Below, piece by piece: positions 1-5,914 of a stretch of DNA of 9,785 bases. The DNA is from Sphingomonadaceae bacterium. GTDB lineage: Bacteria > Pseudomonadota > Alphaproteobacteria > Sphingomonadales > Sphingomonadaceae. Within the stretch, counting starts at the first letter, position 1. Every line of letters starts with the position of its first letter. The stretch lies in the NCBI GenBank assembly GCA_947442095.1, contig CANEVG010000111.1:1-9785 (forward strand). The letters run 5' to 3'. Under the pieces are notes generated by a model. That model was not told the origin of the DNA, made no database searches, and worked only from the letters and a program-made list of their open reading frames with translations. Position numbers and translations under genes: made by a program.

Positions 1-960
1 CAGCGGGCGCATGCCATCGCGAATGTCATCGGTCTGGCGGTTGTTGTTCCGGTCAAGCGTGACGGCGCGCGTGAAGAACGCGCTGTGAATTGTGTCGTTC
101 TGCGGGCTGAGGCCCGGCAGACCTTCGTACTTGGGATCGGCGTTGGTGCCGGTCACGCGCACCGGGCTCGGCAGGTAGCCGATGGCACGGTCATCGAGGT
201 ACTTGAAGTTCAGCCGGATGAAGCCGCTGTCGAATGTCTTGGTCAGGTTGGCCTTGATCTGGCCGCCCTTGTTGCCATCATAGCCGGCGCGGCGCGGGCC
301 TTCACCCACGCGGTAGAAGCCGCCGACGTGGAAGCTTAGGCTTTCGGTCAGCTTGCCGCCGTAGTCCGCATCGAGGCGGTATTCGCCGTAGTCCGCGCCG
401 ATAGTGCCCATGATCGAGCCGCCTTCGGTCGTCCCGGTCTTGGAAATGAGGTTGATCACGCCGCCCGGCGAGTTCGAGGCGAAAGTGGACGCCGAACCCC
501 CGCGCACCGCTTCAACACGGGCGATATTGGAATCGGCGCGCAGGAAAATGTCGGCGTTGCCGAAGGCGATATCGCCAAATTCGAGAACGGGCAGGCCATC
601 TTCCTGCAGCTGCAGGAACTTCGCGCCGCCAGTCGAGATTGGAATGCCGCGGACCTGGATGTTGGCGTTGCCTTCACCGCCGGAGGATTCCGAACGGATG
701 CCGGGCAGGCTGCGGAACAATTCGGCGGCGGAACGCGGCGCGGCCTGTGCGATGGCTTCGGCACCGAGCGAGCTGACCGAGACCGAGCTGTCGAGGCGGT
801 TGGCGCTGCGGGCGACGGCGGTGACGACGATCTCGGCGTCGTTCGCGGGCGCTTCTGCAGCAGCTTGATTGGATTCCTGCGCATGAACCGGCACGGCAAA
901 CAGCAACGCGCCCGTTGCCAGCGCACCAGACGCCAACAAGGCGGATTTACCCTTGAGCAT
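1..960 (-). CDS. TonB-dependent outer-membrane receptor, 5' part (C-terminus beyond left edge)
   Basis: The reverse strand is open from an ATG at 960 down to base 1, giving the first 320 residues. GGGAG (967-971 on the minus strand) lies 6 nt before the ATG. Residues 1-27 form a signal peptide ending in VHA, followed by a linker and a TonB box (EIVVTA, 43-48). The plug domain follows, with AELFRSLPGI (79-88), NIQVRGI (100-106), VEAVRGG (149-155) and NSPGGVINLISKTG (163-176), leading into early beta-strands. Receptors of this type import substrates across the outer membrane using TonB/ExbBD energy. Most of the 22-strand barrel lies outside the window. The gene diverges from a sugar MFS transporter across a twin LacI-type operator, so a carbohydrate substrate is inferred. 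The plug sequence itself does not identify the ligand, and siderophore receptors share the same fold. Confidence 0.93.
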   Translation of the reverse strand, partial: MLKGKSALLASGALATGALLFAVPVHAQESNQAAAEAPANDAEIVVTAVARSANRLDSSVSVSSLGAEAIAQAAPRSAAELFRSLPGIRSESSGGEGNANIQVRGIPISTGGAKFLQLQEDGLPVLEFGDIAFGNADIFLRADSNIARVEAVRGGSASTFASNSPGGVINLISKTGTTEGGSIMGTIGADYGEYRLDADYGGKLTESLSFHVGGFYRVGEGPRRAGYDGNKGGQIKANLTKTFDSGFIRLNFKYLDDRAIGYLPSPVRVTGTNADPKYEGLPGLSPQNDTIHSAFFTRAVTLDRNNNRQTDDIRDGMRPL

Positions 961-1009
961 GTCTCTCTCCCATAGACGCCGATTATCGGCTCGATCGTCT
1001 GATAAATCT

Positions 1010-1054
1010 AAATCGCAAACGTTTGCAAACAAAAATTGCAAACGTTTGCGATTT
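1010..1054. promoter_or_regulatory. Twin LacI-family operator palindromes between divergent receptor and transporter genes
   Basis: Two identical perfect 12-bp palindromes, GCAAACGTTTGC, lie at 1015-1026 and 1038-1049, with centres 23 bp apart. They are embedded in a larger inverted repeat: AAATCGCAAACGTTTGCAA (1010-1028) and its exact reverse complement (1036-1054), separated by 7 bp of mostly A. The central AACGTT is characteristic of operators bound by LacI/GalR-family repressors. The element sits about 50 bp upstream of the receptor start and 60 bp upstream of the transporter start, so one site pair could control both promoters. The LacI-family gene at 2473-3480 is the obvious candidate regulator. 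I could not assign -35/-10 boxes with confidence. Confidence 0.85.
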
Positions 1055-1113
1055 CGTGAAACTGTTGTATCGAGACCACAGCGCAGCGTAAGTCTGCCCC
1101 TTGGGAGAGCATC

Positions 1114-2424
1114 GTGACCAGCCAGCCATCAGCCAAGCCGCGCTTGTCATTGACCCGTATCCTGCAGATGAATCTCGGTTTTCTGGGCCTGCAGTTCAGC
1201 TTCGGGCTCCAGCAGAGCAATATGGGGCCGATCTACAGCTACCTTGGCGCGGATGAAGGCGCGATGCCGCTGCTGTGGCTGGCGGGGCCGATGACCGGCC
1301 TCATCATCCAGCCGCTGATCGGCGCCATGAGCGACCGCACGCGCTCCCCGCTCGGGCGGCGCACGCCGTATTTCCTGGTGGGCGCGGTGGTCTGCAGCCT
1401 GTGCCTGTTCGCCATGCCTTACAGCCACACATTGTGGATGGCCGCCAGCCTGCTGTGGGTGCTCGATGCCGCCAATAACGTCACGATGGAGCCCTACCGT
1501 GCCTATGTCAGCGACAGGTTGGACAAGGGGCAGCGCCCGCTCGGCTTTCTTACACAGAGCGCGTTCACCGGCCTCGCGCAGACCCTCGCGTATCTCTCGC
1601 CCTCGATCCTCGTGTGGTGGGGCGTGAACAAGGACCTGCTCGATGCGAACGGGATACCCGAGATCACGCGAATCAGTTTCGTGATCGGCGCGGTGCTGTC
1701 GATCACCACGATCCTGTGGTCGGTCTGGCGCGTGCCCGAACTGCCGCTGACGGCGGAAGAAGACGCCGCTCTGGCTGCTGCGCCAATGTCCGTGGGCGGC
1801 ACATTGGGCGAGCTGGGCGATGCAATTCTCGAAATGCCGTTGGCAATGCGGCAGCTGGCGCTGGCTATGCTGTTCCAGTGGTTCGGCATGTTCTGCTACT
1901 GGCAATATGTCGTGCTCGCGCTGGCGCGCAGCGTATTCGGCACGAGCGATCCCACGAGCACCGGGTTTCGCGATGCCAGCCTGCTCAATGGCCAGCTCGG
2001 CGCGTTCTACAACTTCATCGCCTGCATTTCGGCCTTCGCGATGATCCCGCTGGCGCGGCGCTTCGGCGCGAAGCCGATCCATGCAGTTGCCATGGTCGCC
2101 TCGGGCCTTGCCATGTTGGCAATTGCCACGACCGGCTCGACTGCGCTGCTGATCGTCGCCATGATCGGCATCGGGGTGGGTTGGGGCAGCCTGATGGGCA
2201 ACCCCTACCTGATGCTGGCAGGCGCCATCCCGCCCCAGCGCACCGGGGTCTACATGGGTATCTTCAACATGTTCATCGTGATCCCCATGATGATCGAGAT
2301 CCTGTTCGTGTGGCTGGCCTATGACAGCGTGCTTGGCAGCGATCCGCGCCATGTACTGATGCTGGGCGGCGCGATGATGCTGGCTGCAGCAGCTGCAACG
2401 ATGCGGGTTAAATCTGCGGTCTAG
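1114..2424 (+). CDS. MFS sugar transporter, SUT/GPH-like (sucrose/maltose-type symporter family)
   Basis: Encodes 436 residues starting at a GTG, with GGGAG (1103-1107) 6 nt upstream. The protein has about twelve hydrophobic segments typical of a major facilitator. The cytoplasmic loop after the second segment reads SDRTRSPLGRRTPY (about 73-86), the signature loop of sucrose-transporter/SLC45-like and GPH-type sugar carriers. The N-terminal stretch GLQQSNMGPIYSYLGAD (31-47) is also characteristic of bacterial members. A predicted role is proton-coupled uptake of a di- or oligosaccharide across the inner membrane after outer-membrane import by the divergent TonB receptor. The linked LacI-type regulator and shared operator support this. 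It recalls the Xanthomonas suxA/suxC/suxR (receptor/transporter/LacI) arrangement, but the exact sugar cannot be read from sequence. Length is usual for the family and the gene looks intact. Confidence 0.88.
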   Translation: MTSQPSAKPRLSLTRILQMNLGFLGLQFSFGLQQSNMGPIYSYLGADEGAMPLLWLAGPMTGLIIQPLIGAMSDRTRSPLGRRTPYFLVGAVVCSLCLFAMPYSHTLWMAASLLWVLDAANNVTMEPYRAYVSDRLDKGQRPLGFLTQSAFTGLAQTLAYLSPSILVWWGVNKDLLDANGIPEITRISFVIGAVLSITTILWSVWRVPELPLTAEEDAALAAAPMSVGGTLGELGDAILEMPLAMRQLALAMLFQWFGMFCYWQYVVLALARSVFGTSDPTSTGFRDASLLNGQLGAFYNFIACISAFAMIPLARRFGAKPIHAVAMVASGLAMLAIATTGSTALLIVAMIGIGVGWGSLMGNPYLMLAGAIPPQRTGVYMGIFNMFIVIPMMIEILFVWLAYDSVLGSDPRHVLMLGGAMMLAAAAATMRVKSAV

Positions 2425-2427
2425 AGT

Positions 2428-2450
2428 TGCGGCACCGGCCCGGTGCCGCA
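2428..2450. terminator. Strong GC hairpin between convergent transporter and LacI genes
   Basis: TGCGGCACCG (2428-2437) pairs perfectly with CGGTGCCGCA (2441-2450) around a 3-nt loop. It begins 3 nt after the transporter stop and lies 22 nt beyond the stop of the convergent LacI gene. There is no clear T-run on either side, so it may work as a bidirectional transcription block or a 3'-end-stabilising stem rather than a classic intrinsic terminator. Confidence 0.65.
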
Positions 2451-2472
2451 TTCCGGGTCAGCAGAACAGACC

Positions 2473-3480
2473 TTACGCTGAATCGCGCAATATGAGCTCG
2501 GGCCGCATGACCACCGGGCCTACGTCCTCGCCCTCGATGCGGCGGAACAGCAGATCGACCATGGTTCGTGCGCCGGTCGCCACATCCTGCCGAATCGTGG
2601 TGAGCGATGGACTGGTATACATGGCGATGAGCACGTCGTCGTAGCCGACCACGCCCACATCCTGCGGCACCCGCTTGCCATGCGCCGCCAGCGCCCTGAG
2701 CGCGCTCATGGCGATCACGTCAGACGCTGCGACAATGCCATCGGGCGAAGGGTGACCCGCGAGATAATCCTCGATCGCATTGTAGGATGCCTCACCCGTC
2801 AGATGCACCGGCAGCAATGTGGCCGCCTCGCGCCCGGCGGCCTGCAGCGCTTGGCTAAACCCGGCATAGCGCGCGGCGAACTCAGGCACTGCGGTGTTGC
2901 CGAAGAAGGCCAGCCGCTTGCGCCCTTGCGCCAGCAGGTGTTCCGCCGCCATGCGCCCGCCCGCCACGTTGTCTGACCCGACGGTGACCTGCGCCGAGCC
3001 TTGCCGGTCGGCCCCCCACACGATCATCGGACGATAGCGCGCGGCCACCCGGTCGATCGTTTCCATCTGGTTCGACTGGCCGATTACGATCACCCCATCG
3101 ACCCGCCCGGCATCGACTATATCATCCAGCCACTCGCCATCCTGCGGGATCACGCGTGTGAGCAGCAGATCGTGCCCGCGATCTGCAATCGCATCGGCCA
3201 GCGGCCCCAGCAGGCTCATGAAAAACGGATCGGACAAGTGCTGTTCGGCTTCATGCCCCAGCGGCAGGACGACACCTATCGCGCCCGTGCGTTTCAGCCG
3301 CAGGTTGCGCGCCGCCTGATTGAGCCGGAAGCCGTGTTCACGCGCCAGCGCTGCGATCCGTGTGCGAGTCGCCTCTGCAATCACAGGGTTTCCCGCCAGC
3401 GCGCGCGAGACTGTGGCGACGGAAACCCCCGCCAACTGCGCGAGTTCGGCCAAAGTGGTGACGGGAGATTGTGTTGCCAT
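2473..3480 (-). CDS. LacI-family transcriptional regulator
   Basis: Encodes 335 residues from the ATG at 3480. The frame stays open upstream to about 3591, but the family's normal N-terminus is at this ATG, only a few residues before the helix-turn-helix. The DNA-binding domain is residues about 8-55, with TLAELAQLAGVSVATVSRAL (9-28); V21, A22 and R26 occupy the specificity positions, as in GalR-type members. The hinge is around NQAARNL (54-60). A periplasmic-binding-protein-like effector domain follows, including DGVIVIG, SDNVAGGRMAAEHL and VGYDDVLIAMYTSPSLTTIRQD. It should repress sugar-uptake genes until a sugar or derivative binds. The twin GCAAACGTTTGC operators 1.4 kb away are the likely target. 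A ribosome binding site is not obvious: AGAAG lies about 8 nt upstream. The gene is convergent with the transporter and divergent from the FAH-family gene. Confidence 0.93.
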   Translation of the reverse strand: MATQSPVTTLAELAQLAGVSVATVSRALAGNPVIAEATRTRIAALAREHGFRLNQAARNLRLKRTGAIGVVLPLGHEAEQHLSDPFFMSLLGPLADAIADRGHDLLLTRVIPQDGEWLDDIVDAGRVDGVIVIGQSNQMETIDRVAARYRPMIVWGADRQGSAQVTVGSDNVAGGRMAAEHLLAQGRKRLAFFGNTAVPEFAARYAGFSQALQAAGREAATLLPVHLTGEASYNAIEDYLAGHPSPDGIVAASDVIAMSALRALAAHGKRVPQDVGVVGYDDVLIAMYTSPSLTTIRQDVATGARTMVDLLFRRIEGEDVGPVVMRPELILRDSA

Positions 3481-3491
3481 GCAGTGCTTCT

Positions 3492-3503
3492 GGCACTTGT
3501 GCC
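3492..3503. promoter_or_regulatory. Inverted repeat GGCAC-TT-GTGCC upstream of the LacI gene
   Basis: GGCACTTGTGCC forms a 5-bp inverted repeat just upstream of the LacI start codon. A second, looser inverted repeat, GCCAA-N8-TTGGC, sits at 3511-3528. Neither resembles the GCAAACGTTTGC operator. They could be protein-binding sites in the LacI/FAH divergent promoter region, but short repeats of this size are common in GC-rich DNA. Confidence 0.25.
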
Positions 3504-3591
3504 CGGTTTCGCCAACAGCGCGCTTGGCACTTCCCCCGGCGTTTCTCCCCGCTTGTAGCCCTTGCAGGGCATCGCCGGATGGACAATGCAA

Positions 3592-3650
3592 GGCTGCACA
3601 GGCTGCACAGGCTGCACAGGCTGCACAGGCTGCACAGGCTGCACAGGCTG
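3592..3650 (+). repeat. 9-bp tandem repeat GGCTGCACA, six full copies plus a partial
   Basis: The unit GGCTGCACA is repeated perfectly at 3592, 3601, 3610, 3619, 3628 and 3637, then GGCTG at 3646-3650. It ends 5 bp before the ribosome binding site (GGAG, 3656-3659) of the FAH-family gene. A 7-bp inverted repeat, CCTTGCA (3560-3566) / TGCAAGG (3587-3593), borders the array. The unit is a multiple of three. The array is in frame with the FAH gene and with an upstream ATG at 3579, in which case each unit would encode Arg-Leu-His. Perfect short tandem arrays are prone to copy-number change by replication slippage, so strains may differ here. Confidence 0.97.
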
Positions 3651-3665
3651 ACGGCGGAGAGACCT

Positions 3666-4523
3666 ATGAAACTTGCAACCTTCACCAATGGCGCAGCGCC
3701 CCAGCCCGGCGTGGTGGTGGACGAAACCACGATCGTTCCGTTGGGCGCGGTGGCACCGGATATGAAGAGCCTGATTGCCGGTTGGGATGCGCTGCACTCT
3801 GCAGCCGCAGCAGCCGCGACCGCGCGTGAAGGTGCGCTCGACCTGGCGGCGGTCCGCCTGCTCGCGCCCGTGCCACGCCCCGGCAAGATCCTCGCCATCG
3901 GGCTCAACTATGCCGACCACATTGCCGAGACCGGGATGCAGACCCCCGCGCATCAGATCTGGTTCACCAAGCCGGGCACTGCCGTAAACGGCCCCTACGA
4001 CGATATCGCGATTCCTCGCGGATCGACGATGACGGATTACGAAGTCGAACTTGTCGTTGTGATCGGCAAGCGCGGGCGGCACATCGCGAAGGAAGACGCA
4101 GCGGGCCATGTCTTCGGCTATTGCGTGGGCAACGATGTGAGCGAACGCGTTTGGCAGCGGCTCACCCCGCAGTTCACGCTGGGCAAGGGGTTTGACACGC
4201 ACGCGCCGTTCGGCCCCTGGATCACCACGGCAGACGCGGCAGGCGATGTCCATGCGCTGGGCATCCGCTGCATGGTGGACGGAGAGATACGGCAGGATTC
4301 GAACACGCGGCACCTGATCTTCTCGGTGTGGGACCAGATCGCCGAGCTTTCCAAGGTGATGACGCTGGAGCCGGGCGACGTGATCTACACCGGCACGCCC
4401 GGCGGCGTCGGCGCGGCGCGCAAGCCGCCGGCGATGCTCCACGCCGGCTGCCAAGTCCGCTGCGAGATCGACGGATTGGGCGCGATCGAGGCGCGCTGCA
4501 CCGCAGACCAGGCGGCAGATTGA
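3666..4523 (+). CDS. Fumarylacetoacetate hydrolase (FAH) family enzyme
   Basis: Encodes 285 residues from the ATG at 3666, which has GGAG 6 nt upstream and gives the family's typical MKLATF-like N-terminus. The catalytic core includes GLNYADHIAE (79-88, with H85 a possible general base), the metal ligands E126 and E128 in DYEVEL, and D157 in GNDVSER. The E-x-E-then-29-residues-D spacing matches known FAH-fold enzymes. GKGFDTHAPFGPW (173-185) and YTGTPGGVG (251-259) are further family hallmarks. Such Mg/Mn enzymes cleave or isomerise 2-oxo or diketo acids, for example 2,4-diketo-3-deoxy sugar acids or products of aromatic ring cleavage. Divergence from a sugar-type LacI gene favours a sugar-acid route; the acyl-CoA dehydrogenases downstream favour aromatic or alicyclic catabolism. 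The substrate is unknown. An ATG at 3579 could extend the N-terminus through the tandem repeat. Confidence 0.9.
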   Translation: MKLATFTNGAAPQPGVVVDETTIVPLGAVAPDMKSLIAGWDALHSAAAAAATAREGALDLAAVRLLAPVPRPGKILAIGLNYADHIAETGMQTPAHQIWFTKPGTAVNGPYDDIAIPRGSTMTDYEVELVVVIGKRGRHIAKEDAAGHVFGYCVGNDVSERVWQRLTPQFTLGKGFDTHAPFGPWITTADAAGDVHALGIRCMVDGEIRQDSNTRHLIFSVWDQIAELSKVMTLEPGDVIYTGTPGGVGAARKPPAMLHAGCQVRCEIDGLGAIEARCTADQAAD

Positions 4524-4545
4524 GCCCGGGGCACCAAATGCGCAC

Positions 4546-4562
4546 TTGACGTTTACGTAAAG
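4546..4562. promoter_or_regulatory. TTGACGTTTACGTAAAG element upstream of the acyl-CoA dehydrogenase genes
   Basis: The sequence TTGACGTTTACGTAAAG contains the perfect palindrome TTTACGTAAA (4552-4561) and begins with a TTGAC that could serve as a -35 box. From memory, closely similar elements are predicted operators for MerR-family LiuR-type regulators of acyl-CoA and branched-chain amino-acid catabolism in proteobacteria. Its position about 100 bp upstream of an acyl-CoA dehydrogenase gene fits that role. No MerR or TetR gene is in the window, and no convincing -10 box could be paired with it. Confidence 0.5.
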
Positions 4563-4585
4563 AGCAAGGATGGTCTGGTCAGCGC

Positions 4586-4608
4586 TTGGGTTTCATCTCG
4601 AAACCCGA
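4586..4608. repeat. Inverted repeat (hairpin) in the leader of the acyl-CoA dehydrogenase operon
   Basis: GGGTTTC (4588-4594) pairs with GAAACCC (4600-4606) around the loop ATCTC, and one wobble and one A-T pair extend the stem to 9 bp. It lies between the TTGACGTTTACGTAAAG element and the ribosome binding site. It could be a second operator, a leader RNA hairpin, or part of the 3' end of the FAH transcript. No T-run follows, so it is a poor intrinsic terminator. Confidence 0.45.
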
Positions 4609-4661
4609 TTCACGCGATATTGTGACCGGACAAGGCGAAAAGCCGCAAAGGGAGAACGCCC

Positions 4662-5855
4662 GTGCATCTTGATTTCAGCCCCGAGGATCTGGCCTTCCAG
4701 CAGGAAGTGCGCACCTTCATCGCCGAGAACTACCCGGCAGACCTGCGCGGCAAGCAGGATGAGGGCGACGAGCTCTCCAAGGAGGATTTCCTCTCCTGGC
4801 ACAAGGTTCTGGCGAAGAAGGGCTGGGTCGCCCCGGCCTGGCCGGTCGAATACGGCGGCACCGGCTGGACCGCGACGCAGAAGTATATCTGGTCCGAAGA
4901 AACCGCGCGCGCAGACTGCATCCGCCTGATGCCCTTCGGCCTCTCTATGGTCGGCCCGGTAATCTACACCTTCGGCTCACCCGAGCAGAAAGCCAAGTTC
5001 CTGCCCGGCATCCTTTCGGGCGATGACTGGTGGTGCCAGGGTTATTCGGAGCCGGGCTCGGGCTCCGACCTTGCTTCGCTGCGCACCAAGGCTGTCCGTG
5101 ACGGCAACCATTACGTGGTGAACGGCCAGAAGACCTGGACGACGATGGCGCAGCATGCCGACTGGGGTTTTTTCCTTGTCCGCACCAATCCCGATGCCAA
5201 GCAGCAGGAAGGCATTTCGTTCCTGCTGATCGACATGAAGACGCCCGGCATTACCGTCCGCCCGATCATCACGCTGGGCGGCGAGCACGAGGTCAACGAA
5301 GTCTGGCTCGAGGACGTGCGTGTGCCCGCGGAGAACCGCATCTACGAGGAAGACAAGGGCTGGACCTGCGCTAAGTTCCTGCTGGCGCATGAGCGCACCG
5401 GCATTGCCGGTGTCGCTGCTTCCAAGCGCGGCATCGAGAAGGTCAAGACCATTGCCCGCGCCGAGATGGACGGCGACAAACCGCTGATCGCCAACGCGTT
5501 CTTCAAGCGCAAGATCGCCGAGCTGGAAATGGACCTGACCGCACTCGAATACACTGAGCTGCGCAGCCTTGCGGGCGAAAGCGCCGGCAAGGGACCGGGG
5601 CCGGAATCGAGCCTGCTCAAGATCAAGGGCTCGGAGATCCAGCAGCGGTTGACCGAACTGACGCTGGAAGCTGTGGGCCACTATGGCGCACCCTATTTCC
5701 GCGGATTCGGAGAGGGCGATAACGCCCACCCGATCGGCCCGGACTATGCCCACCGCGCCGCGCCGACCTATTTCAACACCCGCAAGACGACGATCTACGG
5801 CGGTTCGAACGAGATCCAGCGCAACATCATCGCGAAGATGGTGCTTGGTTTGTGA
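4662..5855 (+). CDS. Acyl-CoA dehydrogenase, pimeloyl-CoA dehydrogenase large-subunit (PimC) type
   Basis: Encodes 397 residues from a GTG, with AGGGAG (4649-4654) 7 nt upstream. The sequence follows the PimC-type large subunit from end to end: WHKVLAKKGWVAPAWPVEYGG near the N-terminus, then WWCQGYSEPGSGSDLASLR (about 123-141), the flavin/substrate signature, and NGQKTWTT. The canonical C-terminal catalytic Glu of medium-chain enzymes is replaced by Gly in IYGGSNEIQ (G380). E244 in LLAHERTGIAG lies in the helix that holds the base in isovaleryl-CoA-type enzymes and is a candidate catalytic residue. The usual RxQFGxxI flavin-contact motif is absent here but present in the next gene. The expected reaction is alpha,beta-dehydrogenation of a dicarboxylyl- or cyclic acyl-CoA, passing electrons to ETF. 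Pimeloyl-CoA specificity is inferred only from family resemblance. Confidence 0.88.
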   Translation: MHLDFSPEDLAFQQEVRTFIAENYPADLRGKQDEGDELSKEDFLSWHKVLAKKGWVAPAWPVEYGGTGWTATQKYIWSEETARADCIRLMPFGLSMVGPVIYTFGSPEQKAKFLPGILSGDDWWCQGYSEPGSGSDLASLRTKAVRDGNHYVVNGQKTWTTMAQHADWGFFLVRTNPDAKQQEGISFLLIDMKTPGITVRPIITLGGEHEVNEVWLEDVRVPAENRIYEEDKGWTCAKFLLAHERTGIAGVAASKRGIEKVKTIARAEMDGDKPLIANAFFKRKIAELEMDLTALEYTELRSLAGESAGKGPGPESSLLKIKGSEIQQRLTELTLEAVGHYGAPYFRGFGEGDNAHPIGPDYAHRAAPTYFNTRKTTIYGGSNEIQRNIIAKMVLGL

Positions 5856-5865
5856 AATGAAATGA

Positions 5866-5894
5866 GGCCGCCGCGCGGGCGATCTGCGGCGGCC
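5866..5894. repeat. GC-rich hairpin between the two acyl-CoA dehydrogenase genes
   Basis: GGCCGCCGC (5866-5874) pairs perfectly with GCGGCGGCC (5886-5894) around an 11-nt loop, within the 59-bp gap between the genes. No T-run follows. It could tune expression of the second subunit through RNA stability or partial termination, but co-transcription remains likely. Confidence 0.5.
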
Positions 5895-5914
5895 CTGAAG
5901 CGGGATTGAGGACA

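Noticed and set aside
1010..1054. True PurR (purine) operators
   Set aside because: The core matches the PurR box, but the linked regulator has V-A-R rather than PurR-type specificity residues and the flanking genes are uptake genes, not purine genes. A sugar-type LacI regulator is the simpler explanation.
1147..2451. 434-codon open frame antisense to the MFS transporter
   Set aside because: It is a mirror-frame artefact of GC-rich codon use. The translation is rich in His, Arg, Gln and Ala with no membrane or domain pattern, whereas the plus strand encodes a clear transporter.
3491..3540. TGGCAC sequences considered as sigma-54 promoters
   Set aside because: TGGCAC occurs twice, but the required TTGC-like half at the right spacing is missing in both cases.
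3592..3650. Short repeat array considered as a CRISPR
   Set aside because: The units are 9 bp and directly adjacent with no spacers, so it is a simple tandem repeat.
3381..4454. Long open frame antisense to the FAH-family gene
   Set aside because: It is a low-information shadow frame. The plus strand has all FAH motifs and a good ribosome binding site.
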